Shown piece after piece: positions 24,501-31,932 of a stretch of DNA of 64,000 bases (the stretch's first letter is position 1; every line of letters begins with the position of its first letter). A program made the position numbers and the translations under genes. Below the pieces are notes generated by a model. That model made no database searches, had not been told where the DNA came from, and worked only from the letters and a program-made list of their open reading frames with translations. Source of the stretch: Leifsonia sp. fls2-241-R2A-40a (GTDB taxonomy: Bacteria > Actinomycetota > Actinomycetes > Actinomycetales > Microbacteriaceae); contig NZ_JARVRS010000001.1 in NCBI RefSeq assembly GCF_030209575.1, forward strand, positions 310,001-374,000. Direction: 5' to 3'.

Positions 24501-25754
24501 ACCCTCTGGCGACGGTTCCCCGATCCGACGCGGAATTGCTACTCCCTTCACCTCGCAACGGACACGACGATGGCGTGCGGGTCGTACGAAGGAGTTGCAC
24601 TCGTCGATCTGGCGACGGGCGAAACCAGCAGAGCACATGCCGCGCTTCAGCTGAACGAACTTCCGAGGTTCGAACGGATCGATGACCGAACCCTACTGGT
24701 GGCAGTGTCCCGACCTCCGACCTGGATGCGCTGGCGGATCGACGGCGGTGGCACCGGTTCAGACGTCATCGCGAAGGGGCGCGAACTCGTGGATGGTCCG
24801 GAGGCCGGAGGATCGCTCGTCGTCACCCAGCCCGTCGGCGGTGGCGGTCGCATGCAACTGTGGGACCTGAAGCGTGACGCCCCGGTCGGCGAGGAGGAGG
24901 ATCGGATCGTTCCTCTCGGCTCCGGAGTCGTGGCGAAGTACCCCCACTATGACTCGGAGCAACAGTCGGGCGAGCCGCGGCTGGAGCGCCAATCGACGGG
25001 CGAAAGGATCCCGCTGCGAATCCCCGGGTTGCCCAGATCCTTCACCGTCCTGCCCGGCGGATGGGACCGTCCTGCCTTCGCCTGGTGGCCGGAGGGCATC
25101 GCCGCCTTCGACCCGTCCACAGGCAAGCCCCTGGGGCCCGTCATGAGGGTTCCAGACATTCGGTTCAGTGTGCTCTCGGTAAGCGAGACACCCGGCTCGG
25201 CACTCGCCGTTGTCACGTGGTCGGTCGACCCGGGTCACTCGGAGACCGGTGTCTTCGATATCTCCACCGGACAGCTCCTCGTCCGCGGCCTCCACGACCT
25301 CGATTCGAGCTACGCGCTCGACGGCGATCAGCTGATCGGTGTCGCGGCGGACTATGCCCGCCGCTACGACATCCACACGCTCAAGCCCATCTCGGCTCTT
25401 GCCCGCGCGATCGGCGGCAGTCAGCTGACCTCGGTCAGCACCGACGGCCGCACCCTCCTCAACGTCGGCTTCAACAACGCACTCACGCTCTACGACCTGA
25501 CGGCGGACATCGCGCTCGCCACTCCGGTCGACAGCGACGCCCCGGGGGTGCGACTGCGGGGTGGATACCTCACAGCCGACGGCGAGACCCTGCTGGAGGC
25601 GCTCCCCGACGGCATCCGCATCTGGGACCTGCGCCCGGCCGAGCAGGCGTCACAGGCGTGCGCACTGGCGGGGCGCGAACTCACGAAGGAGGAGTGGTCG
25701 ACCTACTTCCCCGGGGAGGAGCGCGTAGACACGTGTGCTGCGCTCACGTCCTGA
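21561..25754 (+). CDS. SARP-type winged helix + BTAD + STAND NTPase + beta-propeller protein
   Basis: Encodes 1397 aa. Residues 1-95 are a SARP/OmpR-type winged helix (LSPRERVVLTALIVLAGR, TWTQQIKTSVARIRAYLG), and residues 95-240 are the BTAD helical repeat (DARKHAIHDENDRAVAAYRRAL). At 255-650 follows an nSTAND1-type NTPase: PYRGLQPFSSADTEDFFGRD, Walker A GASGSGKS at 294-301, Walker B-like ADIVVVDQAEAIL near 345. One membrane helix is likely at 655-680 (WLRWAMAGAGVLLVAAIFGG). Residues 740-1390 are repeated beta-strand units of WD40/PQQ type, probably a sensor propeller outside the membrane. The product would sense a signal, oligomerise and control genes; its 3' end overlaps the inulin locus by 11 nt. 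Confidence 0.88.
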   Translation: MTVKVLGPLDTGTEHTLSPRERVVLTALIVLAGRSVAVGELAEAYWGAALPRTWTQQIKTSVARIRAYLGHDAVTTRGSEYSLGLDPATIDAFEFERLVSDARKHAIHDENDRAVAAYRRALAMWRGAPYPELADWEPATVEAERLVEIRRSVEEELLESRLAEGEHSAVVADAERLVRESPLRENRWAILAIANYRAGRQAEALSSIRSARARLADDLGIDPGDRLRALESSMLQHDPALVAAKPLHHVSDVCPYRGLQPFSSADTEDFFGRDADIDAMRQRVRDGSLTVVVGASGSGKSSLVLAGLLPRIADGRRIAVITAGRDAATDLRARIDAGGRADIVVVDQAEAILQLPERERDELCRILAEVLVGGSTVLMTLRSDFLDRATGLPRIGALIGRGVYAIGPLDSEGLREAIERPAARAGLRLEPGLVELIVRDAADRRTTLPHVSHALEETWVRREGATLTVAGYEASGGITGAIAQSAETLYRSLDAHSAGACRSLMLRLVHRGADGASVRRTASLAPLVADPAWRAVLDRLVAARLLTTDGDEVTVAHEALATAWPRLDQWLEEDAEGARLVATVAAAAELWDGSGRRNDDLLRGARLQAALDWRDGSEPALTTVEREFLDASAEQERDEIRELAGRAARDKRINRWLRWAMAGAGVLLVAAIFGGGLAAVRGGEAGRAAEDARIEALVATSLSLIDNDRETAALLAAETYRRWPDDPRTRSALWGVMTSTAGLVDTHHDEGAVFPSMDMLPGTGTALHVSSGRDRPDQPAVEVVDVATGDVVRTFDLGLPDAPPAWGRAVEVSADGSVAAIQSPVYPDPSNTDECCWIHLTFVDLRTGQPLPSTGLIRSQLSPTMTFDAAGRTLYVAQPVTADIIAVDTTTGEVRSSAPTFDDHPKGIENFYGVTLVDDGLLAVGAGDHLRLYDRATLALTRTIPLEGDVSSMDVIADGRGGIETTGWDGTVRVSLATGETLWRRFPDPTRNCYSLHLATDTTMACGSYEGVALVDLATGETSRAHAALQLNELPRFERIDDRTLLVAVSRPPTWMRWRIDGGGTGSDVIAKGRELVDGPEAGGSLVVTQPVGGGGRMQLWDLKRDAPVGEEEDRIVPLGSGVVAKYPHYDSEQQSGEPRLERQSTGERIPLRIPGLPRSFTVLPGGWDRPAFAWWPEGIAAFDPSTGKPLGPVMRVPDIRFSVLSVSETPGSALAVVTWSVDPGHSETGVFDISTGQLLVRGLHDLDSSYALDGDQLIGVAADYARRYDIHTLKPISALARAIGGSQLTSVSTDGRTLLNVGFNNALTLYDLTADIALATPVDSDAPGVRLRGGYLTADGETLLEALPDGIRIWDLRPAEQASQACALAGRELTKEEWSTYFPGEERVDTCAALTS

Positions 25755-27111
25755 GGGGATGCGGGTCGGAGTCCGCGGACACCGTCGGCGTAGGGCGGAA
25801 AGCGTTGGCGAGCACGTCCAAGCTCGTCTGTGCGCTCGTCCCCGAATCAAGCACGGTATTGGCCGTAGAGCTCGGCTCCACGAGGACGGTCACCACGTCC
25901 AGGGGCCGGCTTGCGGCCTTTGCGAGCAGCGCGTCGACCTGCGCGTCGAACGCCGATTCTCCCGACGCAGCGCGGACATCCAGTGCGACCACGTTGTTGC
26001 TTGCAATGTAGTTGTTGGCCCCCTCTGACAACCGGATGATGATGGGAGGGGCGCCCTCGGGGCGCAGCTTCACCGAGTCGACCACCTCGGAGAAGTGATT
26101 CCCGATGACGGAGTTGTTGCTGCCCTCGATGAGAAGCAGCCCGAACAGGTCGTCCCTCCCGTTGTCGACGTCGAGGAACGGCGCCCAGGGTTCGCGGTCG
26201 CGCAGCAGGTGGTTGGAGGCGATGAGGTTCTCTGAGGCGTTCTGCTCGAGGATCAGCATTCCCGGATAGAACGAGTGGAGGCGGTTGTTCGTCACGCTGG
26301 AGCGGGTGACGCTCGTGAGGTGGACGCTGCTGGTGCCGCGGGGGAACACATTGTTCGCCGTGATGAGGAGACCGCCGTGGTTCTCGGCGTAGATGGAGTA
26401 GCCCTTGGGCCCTGCGCCGATCAGGTTGTCGGTCACCTTGGATGCTTGTCCCCAGCCACGAAGCTCTATGCAGTTGCCGCTCTCAGCGATGAAGTTGTCG
26501 TGGATGGACAGTGCGTCGGCGTTGTAGATCGTCAGCGCGTGCTCGAGGTATACGAATCCCATTCCGTTGAACCGGAAGGAGTCGTTCGCGCTGGCGACGT
26601 AGACGCCCGTCTTGCCGTTGACGTAGGTGTTCTCGTGATGGAGATCGGAGCCGTCGGCGACGAAGTGGAGTCCGTCGATGCAGAAGTCGGCGAACTCCAC
26701 GGAGCTGATTCGCGGGCTTCCCGTTCTCGTCACGAGGAAAGCCGCGCCGGCGGCCTGGTCGTCGTTCGTGCCCGCCGCGATATCGACCATGACGCGGCTG
26801 CCGCCGGGCCAGAGCTCGTGAAGGTCCGGCCATTCGTCTTCTGGGACGTTGAAGCGGATGCTCGAGGACGTGAAGCCGTGTCCTGACCCTTCGATGCGAA
26901 GAAAGCTGATGTCGATCAGCACCTGCGTGCGGAGGCGGTAGTCCCCCGGCGGGATGTAGATCACGGCGCCCGGCTTGCCGCCGTCTCGCATCGTGGAAGC
27001 GGCCTGGCGCTGTTTCACGTCGGCGATGATGCTGTTGATCACCTCGCCGATGTCGGCGGCTGCGTCGCCGACGGGCCAGGTGGTCACGTCATAACGGGTG
27101 GTGCTCGACAT
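25744..27111 (-). CDS. Inulin fructotransferase (GH91, DFA-forming), putative catalytic residues intact
   Basis: Encodes 455 aa from ATG 27111 (GGAAGG 5 nt upstream). It matches Arthrobacter/Bacillus inulin fructotransferases from end to end: YDVTTW start, IGEVINSIIADVKQRQ, IYIPPGDYRLRTQV, GSGHGFTS, NGKTGVYVASANDSF, GMGFVYLEHAL, FYPGM and the terminal FRPTP. The fold is a right-handed beta-helix that trimerises. The residues reported as catalytic in the Bacillus enzyme (Asp233/Glu244, 11 apart) correspond to D205 and E216 in HDNFIAESGNCIE. It cleaves fructose disaccharides from inulin as difructose anhydride (DFA I or III cannot be told). No signal peptide is visible. Confidence 0.9.
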   Translation of the reverse strand: MSSTTRYDVTTWPVGDAAADIGEVINSIIADVKQRQAASTMRDGGKPGAVIYIPPGDYRLRTQVLIDISFLRIEGSGHGFTSSSIRFNVPEDEWPDLHELWPGGSRVMVDIAAGTNDDQAAGAAFLVTRTGSPRISSVEFADFCIDGLHFVADGSDLHHENTYVNGKTGVYVASANDSFRFNGMGFVYLEHALTIYNADALSIHDNFIAESGNCIELRGWGQASKVTDNLIGAGPKGYSIYAENHGGLLITANNVFPRGTSSVHLTSVTRSSVTNNRLHSFYPGMLILEQNASENLIASNHLLRDREPWAPFLDVDNGRDDLFGLLLIEGSNNSVIGNHFSEVVDSVKLRPEGAPPIIIRLSEGANNYIASNNVVALDVRAASGESAFDAQVDALLAKAASRPLDVVTVLVEPSSTANTVLDSGTSAQTSLDVLANAFRPTPTVSADSDPHPLRT

Positions 27112-27155
27112 TGGTCCTTCCAGGGGTGTCTCGAGTGATTCGGCAGAGTGTCTGA

Positions 27156-27338
27156 TCACTCGTCAGATTTTTCGCGCTCAGGCGCTTTGCCGTCGTGCAG
27201 GTCCTTTGCTTCACTGCGGAGGATCCGGGCCGACTGGCCGAGTGCTCGCGCAAGAGCCGGTAGCTTCGCGGCGCCGAAGATGAGGAGAACGACGGCGAGC
27301 ACTATGAGTAGGTGCCAACCGGTCAGGTTCGCGAACAA
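27156..27338 (-). CDS. tatA: TatA/E-like twin-arginine translocase subunit
   Basis: Encodes 60 aa from a TTG at 27338 preceded by GAAAGG at 7 nt. It has the TatA pattern: an N-terminal membrane helix (WHLLIVLAVVLLIFGAAKLP with the FG hinge at F21-G22), the amphipathic helix ALARALGQSARILRSEAKD and a short acidic/basic tail. It lies between the two GH91 genes in one transcription unit, 44 nt before the second. This placement suggests a TatA copy dedicated to exporting the folded enzymes, although neither enzyme carries its own Tat signal. Confidence 0.88.
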   Translation of the reverse strand: MFANLTGWHLLIVLAVVLLIFGAAKLPALARALGQSARILRSEAKDLHDGKAPEREKSDE

Positions 27339-27373
27339 GGAGCAGCCTTTCTTTCGCCGGCACGACTTCGAGA

Positions 27374-27398
27374 TGCGAGGCGATTGTCACGCCTCGCA
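27374..27398 (-). terminator. Hairpin between the first GH91 gene and tatA
   Basis: TGCGAGGCG (27374-27382) pairs with CGCCTCGCA (27390-27398), 9 bp with a 7-nt loop, no T-tract. It may attenuate transcription or protect the 3' end of the upstream message within the operon. Confidence 0.5.
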
Positions 27399-27408
27399 CC
27401 CCATCACG

Positions 27409-28611
27409 TCATGGTGTGGGACGGAATCCGTAACTCGTCGAGTTTGCGAGCAATTGCGCCTCGGTTCCGCTATCGAACACGTGGGAGTTGGTGGTGCCCG
27501 CATCGAGCACCACAGTGTGGACGCTGAGGTTGGAGATCACGTGGTTGGCGCCCACGTAGTTCTGGTCGCCGTTTTTGATGCGGAAGACGGCGGCGGTGCC
27601 GCCGGCGGGCTTGACCTGCTCGGGCGGGATGATGAGTGTCACGTGATTGGACGTGATGGTGTTCCCGTCGCCGTTCACCTGGACGACCCCGAAGTCGTCG
27701 TCCAGCCCGTTGCCGACCCCGATGAACGGCCCATAGGTCTCCACCTGGCGTTCGAACATGTTCGAACTGATGAGGTTCTCTTTGCAGTTGCCCTCCAGAG
27801 TGATGCTGCCCGGATAGAACGACTGGAGGCGGTTGGCGGAGATGTTCGATCGGAATGAGTTCTTGAGGTGAACCGAGTCGATGCCCCGCGGGAAGATGTT
27901 GTTTCCGGTGATGAGCAGACCGTTGCTGTTCTCGGCGAAAATCGAGAAGCCGACGGGGCCTGCGCCCAAGTGGTTGTCTTCGATCTTGCCGGCCTGGCTG
28001 CCACCCGAGATGAATACGCACGTGCCGCACTCCGCGATGAAGTTACCCGAGACATCGAGAGCATCCGGCCCCTGGATCAGGAGCGCCTGTTCCAGGTAGA
28101 CCATGCCCATGCCGCGGACGCGGACGGAGTCGTTGTCGGTGGCGAACCGGATCCCGATCTTGCCGTTGCGATACGAGTTCTGGTTGCTTCCGAAGGAGAC
28201 GCCGTCGAGGCAGAAGTTCTCGAATGCGATGGCGCTCAGACGTGGGCTGCCGTTGCGGGCGACGAGGAACGCCTCGGCGTTGCCGTCGGTGTTCTCGACC
28301 TTGATGTGGCTTCCGCCGGGGTTCAATTCCTTCCACCCCGTGGTGTCGGAGTTATACCGGATGGACAGGGACGTGAATCCGTGCCCGGAGCCGCGGATGG
28401 TGAGAAAGCTGACGTCCACGACGACCCGAGTCTTCAGTGAGTAGGTGCCCGGCGGGACGTAGATGACGGCGCCGGGTTTGTCGGCCGGGTTCGTCTGGCG
28501 TCTCTTGATGTCTGCGATGATGCTGTTGATTACAGCACCGATGTCGTAGCGCGGGTCCACGGGCTTGCCGGGAGTTTTCCAGTCGGTGACGTCGTAGACG
28601 TTGGATTCCAT
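27409..28611 (-). CDS. GH91 inulin fructotransferase paralogue with substituted putative catalytic residues
   Basis: Encodes 400 aa from ATG 28611 (GAAAGG 7 nt upstream). It is full length for GH91 and closely follows the family: YDVTDW, IGAVINSIIADIKRRQ, VIYVPPGTYSLKT, GSGHGFTSLSIRYN, NFCLDGVSF, MVYLEQALLI, NNIFPRG, RLQSFYPG, ENLISSNMF, terminal FRPTP. At the positions equivalent to the reported catalytic Asp/Glu pair it has G189 and F200 (SGNFIAECGTCVF), while the neighbour keeps both. It may be inactive, act on another fructan linkage, or be a partner in mixed trimers. No signal peptide follows from this start; a Tat-signal ORF lies just upstream in another frame. Confidence 0.85.
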   Translation of the reverse strand: MESNVYDVTDWKTPGKPVDPRYDIGAVINSIIADIKRRQTNPADKPGAVIYVPPGTYSLKTRVVVDVSFLTIRGSGHGFTSLSIRYNSDTTGWKELNPGGSHIKVENTDGNAEAFLVARNGSPRLSAIAFENFCLDGVSFGSNQNSYRNGKIGIRFATDNDSVRVRGMGMVYLEQALLIQGPDALDVSGNFIAECGTCVFISGGSQAGKIEDNHLGAGPVGFSIFAENSNGLLITGNNIFPRGIDSVHLKNSFRSNISANRLQSFYPGSITLEGNCKENLISSNMFERQVETYGPFIGVGNGLDDDFGVVQVNGDGNTITSNHVTLIIPPEQVKPAGGTAAVFRIKNGDQNYVGANHVISNLSVHTVVLDAGTTNSHVFDSGTEAQLLANSTSYGFRPTP

Positions 28612-28645
28612 CGGATTACCTTTCGTAGTTCGTGCAACTTCGCTG

Positions 28646-28819
28646 TTACAGAAGGCCGACCGGGACCCGGCGAGGAGGGGAAGGCTGCTTCGCCTGTTCG
28701 AGTGGCGCGGTGTCGGCCGCGGCGCGGTCGGTACCGATCAGGTTGAGCGCTGCAATCGCTGCGGCCGTTGCGGCGGTCTGAACCACAGCGCGCCGACTGG
28801 GTTGCATCCTGTCCGTCAT
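28646..28819 (-). CDS. 57-aa ORF consisting only of a Tat signal peptide and a short tail
   Basis: ATG 28819 has AAAGGGG 6 nt upstream. The product starts MTDRMQPSRRAVVQTAATA, a twin-arginine motif (SRRAVV) followed by an Ala-rich core (AAIAALNLIG), an AxA-type cleavage zone (RAAADTA) and a tail ending PVGLL before TAA at 28646. The GH91 gene starts 34 nt later in a different frame, but that frame is open back to about 28737, so a single-base indel would fuse signal and enzyme. It is either a frameshift-separated signal peptide or a real mini-protein. Confidence 0.6.
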   Translation of the reverse strand: MTDRMQPSRRAVVQTAATAAAIAALNLIGTDRAAADTAPLEQAKQPSPPRRVPVGLL

Positions 28820-28832
28820 TGGAGGCCCCTTT

Positions 28833-28853
28833 CGTTTGGCAAATCGTTTTGGC
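28833..28853 (-). promoter_or_regulatory. Candidate LacI operator half-sites in the leader of the GH91 module
   Basis: CGTTTGGC (28833-28840) and CGTTTTGGC (28845-28853) are tandem, 12 bp apart, between the -10 TACTCT (28870-28875, minus) and the Tat-signal ORF. The same CGTTTTGGC element forms the core of the operator at 35051-35083. Confidence 0.55.
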
Positions 28854-28869
28854 CCATCGCGGGCGGCTT

Positions 28870-28875
28870 AGAGTA
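28870..28875 (-). promoter_or_regulatory. -10 element TACTCT for the GH91-tatA unit
   Basis: Reads TACTCT on the minus strand, 50 nt before the Tat-signal ORF, within the 96-nt gap after the kinase gene; it would give this module its own promoter. Confidence 0.4.
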
Positions 28876-28915
28876 GCGAGTCCCTCGCCCTTTCGGAAGA
28901 GCCGGATGCGTATAT

Positions 28916-29830
28916 TCAGGCGATGGGCGAGGCAGCTTCGAGATCGGCGAGGGTGGGCAGGTCGGCACCGGTCCGCGAGACGGTGATGGCGGCCAGGTGG
29001 GCCGCTCGCGTGCCCACGGAGACGAGTCGGCTCTCCGTGACGGGGCGACCGTCCCATCCACCGCTCTCGACGGTGAGCGACCAGATAAGGGCGGCCATGA
29101 AGGAGTCGCCGGCACCGACGGTGTCGGCGACTGTGACGGCAGTGGCCGAGATGTCGGCCCGGTGCTCGCCGCTTGCGAGGAGGGCGCCCTTGCTGCCACG
29201 CGTGATGCCGACGACCGGGACTCCGCTGGCGATGAGCCGGTCGATGACGTACTCGATGGACCTACCCGGGAAGAGGTAGTCAACGTCCTCGTCGCTGAGC
29301 TTGGTGAGATTGCTGGCGCGCGCCAGGGCTGTGAACTGCTCGCGGGCGCGGTCCGGGTCGGCGATCAGCGACGGGCGCATATTCGGATCGAAACTGATGA
29401 ATGCTCCCACCGCTCGTCCGCGGCGGACGATGTCTCTCGTGACGTCGCATCCCGGCTCGAGGAAGGCGGCGAGTGAACCGGTGTGGACGATCATCGGCTT
29501 TCTCAGATCTCCGAGGTCCCGCGGCGCCCAGCTGAGAGAGAACCGGTACGTCGCCGACCCATCGGCTCCGACGGTTGCGACAGCCCGGGAAGTCGGCTGA
29601 TCGGTGATGGATTCCCGGGTGAGGGACACACCGGAGCCGGCCAGGTGTCGGCGGATGAGCTCCCCGTCCGCGTCATCGCCGATGGCGGTGTGCAGGCGTG
29701 TGACCATGTTCAGTCTGGCGAGGCCAAGAGCTACGTTCGCCGGCGAGCCGCCGGGGTACCTGTCCACCGCCGATCCCGTGACGACTTCGTCGATGAGGGC
29801 CTCACCGACGACGAGAGCTCCCGCGTTCAC
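28916..29830 (-). CDS. PfkB-family sugar kinase, probable fructokinase
   Basis: Encodes 304 aa from GTG 29830, which overlaps the stop of the GH32 gene (GTGA). PfkB marks are YPGGSPANVALGLARL near the N-terminus, FISFDPNMRPSL, GITRGSKGALL and the anion-hole/catalytic motif DTVGAGDSFMAALI with Asp as base. In this operon, after a DFA/fructan importer and a GH32 hydrolase, the natural substrate is free fructose, giving fructose phosphate for glycolysis. Substrate is inferred from context. Cytoplasmic. Confidence 0.88.
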   Translation of the reverse strand: MNAGALVVGEALIDEVVTGSAVDRYPGGSPANVALGLARLNMVTRLHTAIGDDADGELIRRHLAGSGVSLTRESITDQPTSRAVATVGADGSATYRFSLSWAPRDLGDLRKPMIVHTGSLAAFLEPGCDVTRDIVRRGRAVGAFISFDPNMRPSLIADPDRAREQFTALARASNLTKLSDEDVDYLFPGRSIEYVIDRLIASGVPVVGITRGSKGALLASGEHRADISATAVTVADTVGAGDSFMAALIWSLTVESGGWDGRPVTESRLVSVGTRAAHLAAITVSRTGADLPTLADLEAASPIA

Positions 29831-30807
29831 GAATGGACTCGCAACTGCTCTGCCTGCACCGCTTCGCTGCTGTGGAGTGTCAGTTGCCCGTCGACCCAGC
29901 GGACGGGGCGCGGATCCGAGATCTCTCCGATCCAGCCGCCGTTCTCGTCATCGTTGTGGAACGCCAGAAGCTGCCACGCACCACTTCTGTCCTGGATGAG
30001 GCGCCCGACATAGAACCGCTCATCGGTGAGACGGTACGACCGGGCCGCGTCGAACGGCCCGACCACGGAGTCGGTCGGAAACGCCCACACTCCCCCGGTC
30101 GGATCCTCCGCGCGCCGGGCGTGGGACAGCTCCGACCCGAGGCACGAGAAGATCCCGATGGGCCGGCCCTCCACCGTGATGGTCTGAACGACCTCGAGGT
30201 GGCCGAAACCGGATCCCGGCTGGGACAGGGGCGGCTGGACTGTCCACGTCGTGAGGTCCGGGGATGTGGCGTGCCCGATGACCCCACGGTCATCCGGATC
30301 TCCGTGGTTGGCGCGCGCGGTGATGAGCATGTGCCAGGCCCCGTCGTGCTGGAACACCCAGGGATCCCGCCACGCCTGGTCAGGCCATTGGCGCGTGTCG
30401 ATGGTCTCGTACCAGCGCGGATCCGGCTCGATGACCTGCCGGTCGGCTTCGCGGTGCCAGGTGAAGAGGTCCTCCGACACCACGGAACTGATGCGCTGGG
30501 TGAGACCGCCCTCGCTTCGGCTCACGGCGGTGTAGAACATCCGCCAGGTTCCGTCCTCCTGGCGGACGACCGAACCCGTCCACGTGGCGAGGTCGTCGAA
30601 CGCGGGTGAGTCGTCAGGGATGACGGCGTCCGCGTGTTCCGTCCACGAGATGAGGTCTTCCGACGTGGCGTGTCCTATGGTGGCGCGCCAGTGCCTGCGG
30701 TCGGGGTCGAGGAGCGCCCGGGACGCCTTGAGGAAGTAGAGGTGGTAGCGGTCGCCGTCGTCGGCGATCCAGAAATCCCACACCCAGGAGGCGGCGAGAC
30801 GGAGCAT
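29827..30807 (-). CDS. GH32-like beta-fructosidase, probably intracellular DFA or fructooligosaccharide hydrolase
   Basis: Encodes 326 aa from ATG 30807 (GAAAGG 9 nt upstream, overlapping the LacI stop). Five-bladed propeller motifs of GH32 are visible: an N-terminal WVWDFWIADDG in place of the WMNDPNG nucleophile box, ATWTGSVV, AWRDPWVF with the RDP motif, and FGHLEVVQ carrying the acid/base Glu. It lacks the C-terminal beta-sandwich and any signal peptide, so it is a short cytoplasmic GH32-like enzyme. DFA III hydrolases belong to GH32, and in this locus cleavage of imported difructose anhydride to fructose is the best guess; sucrose or short fructans are alternatives. Confidence 0.82.
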   Translation of the reverse strand: MLRLAASWVWDFWIADDGDRYHLYFLKASRALLDPDRRHWRATIGHATSEDLISWTEHADAVIPDDSPAFDDLATWTGSVVRQEDGTWRMFYTAVSRSEGGLTQRISSVVSEDLFTWHREADRQVIEPDPRWYETIDTRQWPDQAWRDPWVFQHDGAWHMLITARANHGDPDDRGVIGHATSPDLTTWTVQPPLSQPGSGFGHLEVVQTITVEGRPIGIFSCLGSELSHARRAEDPTGGVWAFPTDSVVGPFDAARSYRLTDERFYVGRLIQDRSGAWQLLAFHNDDENGGWIGEISDPRPVRWVDGQLTLHSSEAVQAEQLRVHS

Positions 30808-30820
30808 GTGCGGGTACCTT

Positions 30821-31867
30821 TCAGTCGGCGCGTGGCGGGGTCACGGACCCGCGGATCACCAACGGGCAGTCGAGGAGTGTGGGCTTGTCGGCGAGGAGGC
30901 GGTGTTCGGCTTCGCCGTGCAGGAGATGGACGAGCGTCTCCACGGCCCATGCACCCATCTCGTAGTGCGGGAGGGCGACGGTGGTGAGGCCGGGGAAGAG
31001 GTTGGCGGCGATGAGCTCCTGGTTGTCGAACCCGACGATCGACAGGTCTCGGGGGATGTCGAGCCCCAGCTCTGCGGCGGCGCGGTAGGCACCCATCGCC
31101 ATCCGGTCGTTGTAGCAGAACAACGCCGTCGGACGGTCCGGTCGGCTCAGCATCTCCCGCGCGAGCTCATAGCCGGGCAGGGTCTCGGACGGCGCGGAGG
31201 CCGTGAGCGTGGCATCGAACGGGATGCCATGCGTGTCGAGGACCTGCCGGTATCCGGCGAACCGGAGATGGGTCGCGGGAACATCGTCGTCGTTGTTGAG
31301 GAAGCCGATACGGGTGTGTCCAGCGTCGACGAGGTGGCCGACCGCTGCGATCGCACCGCCTACTTCGTCGGGCACGACAGCCGGCACGATGCCGGCTCGG
31401 TCGGTCGAGTCGATGAGCACGGCGGGAAGCGCTTGGAGGTTCGGCGGAAGGGATACCTGGCGGTGGTACATCGTCGCGTACAGCACCGCATCCACCTGTC
31501 GATCGAGCAGCGCCTGCACATCGTCCCTGTGGGAGTTCCCGCTCGCCTCTCTCTCGGTGTTGATGATGACGAGCGTGAGGTCGTGTTCTCGTGCCGCATC
31601 CTGAGCGCCGAGGATGATCCGGCCGGCATGCGGCGTCGTCGCGATCTCTTCGCTGAGAAGACCGATGAGCCCCGAACGATTGGTGCGGAGCGCTTGCGCC
31701 GCCCGGTTGGGTCCATAACCGAGAGTCTTCGCTGCGTCGCGCACGCGTGCTCGTGTCTCCTCGGCGACGCGGGTATGCGGCGTCTCGTTGAGCACGTGCG
31801 AAACAGTCGTGACGGAGACTCCCGCCAACTCTGCGACATCTCGGATGCTCGAGCTTTTTACTGCCAC
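30821..31867 (-). CDS. LacI-family transcriptional regulator of the inulin locus
   Basis: Encodes 348 aa from GTG 31867 (AGGA 7 nt upstream). An ATG at 31927 with GAGGTGG upstream would add 20 residues but would place the DNA-binding helices unusually far from the N-terminus. The headpiece is SSIRDVAELAGVSVTTVSHVLNETPHTRVAEETRARV with hinge LGYGPNRAAQALR, followed by a periplasmic-binding-like sensor domain (GLIGLLSEEIATTPHAG..., RIGFLNNDDDVPATHLRFAGY, IVGFDNQELIAANLFPGLTTV). It lies inside the operon, so expression is self-adjusting. Likely sites are the CGTTTTGGC elements at 35051-35083 and 28833-28853. Confidence 0.9.
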   Translation of the reverse strand: MAVKSSSIRDVAELAGVSVTTVSHVLNETPHTRVAEETRARVRDAAKTLGYGPNRAAQALRTNRSGLIGLLSEEIATTPHAGRIILGAQDAAREHDLTLVIINTEREASGNSHRDDVQALLDRQVDAVLYATMYHRQVSLPPNLQALPAVLIDSTDRAGIVPAVVPDEVGGAIAAVGHLVDAGHTRIGFLNNDDDVPATHLRFAGYRQVLDTHGIPFDATLTASAPSETLPGYELAREMLSRPDRPTALFCYNDRMAMGAYRAAAELGLDIPRDLSIVGFDNQELIAANLFPGLTTVALPHYEMGAWAVETLVHLLHGEAEHRLLADKPTLLDCPLVIRGSVTPPRAD

Positions 31868-31932
31868 AGCGTTTCCTTCCCCCTCGTGGTCATTGCGAAC
31901 CAAGTCGCGCTTCCTCGGTACATCCACCCACC

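Noticed and set aside
21561-25754. Kinase or ordinary AAA regulator call for the 1397-aa protein
   Set aside because: There are no kinase motifs; the SARP winged helix, BTAD, STAND P-loop and propeller order is clear.
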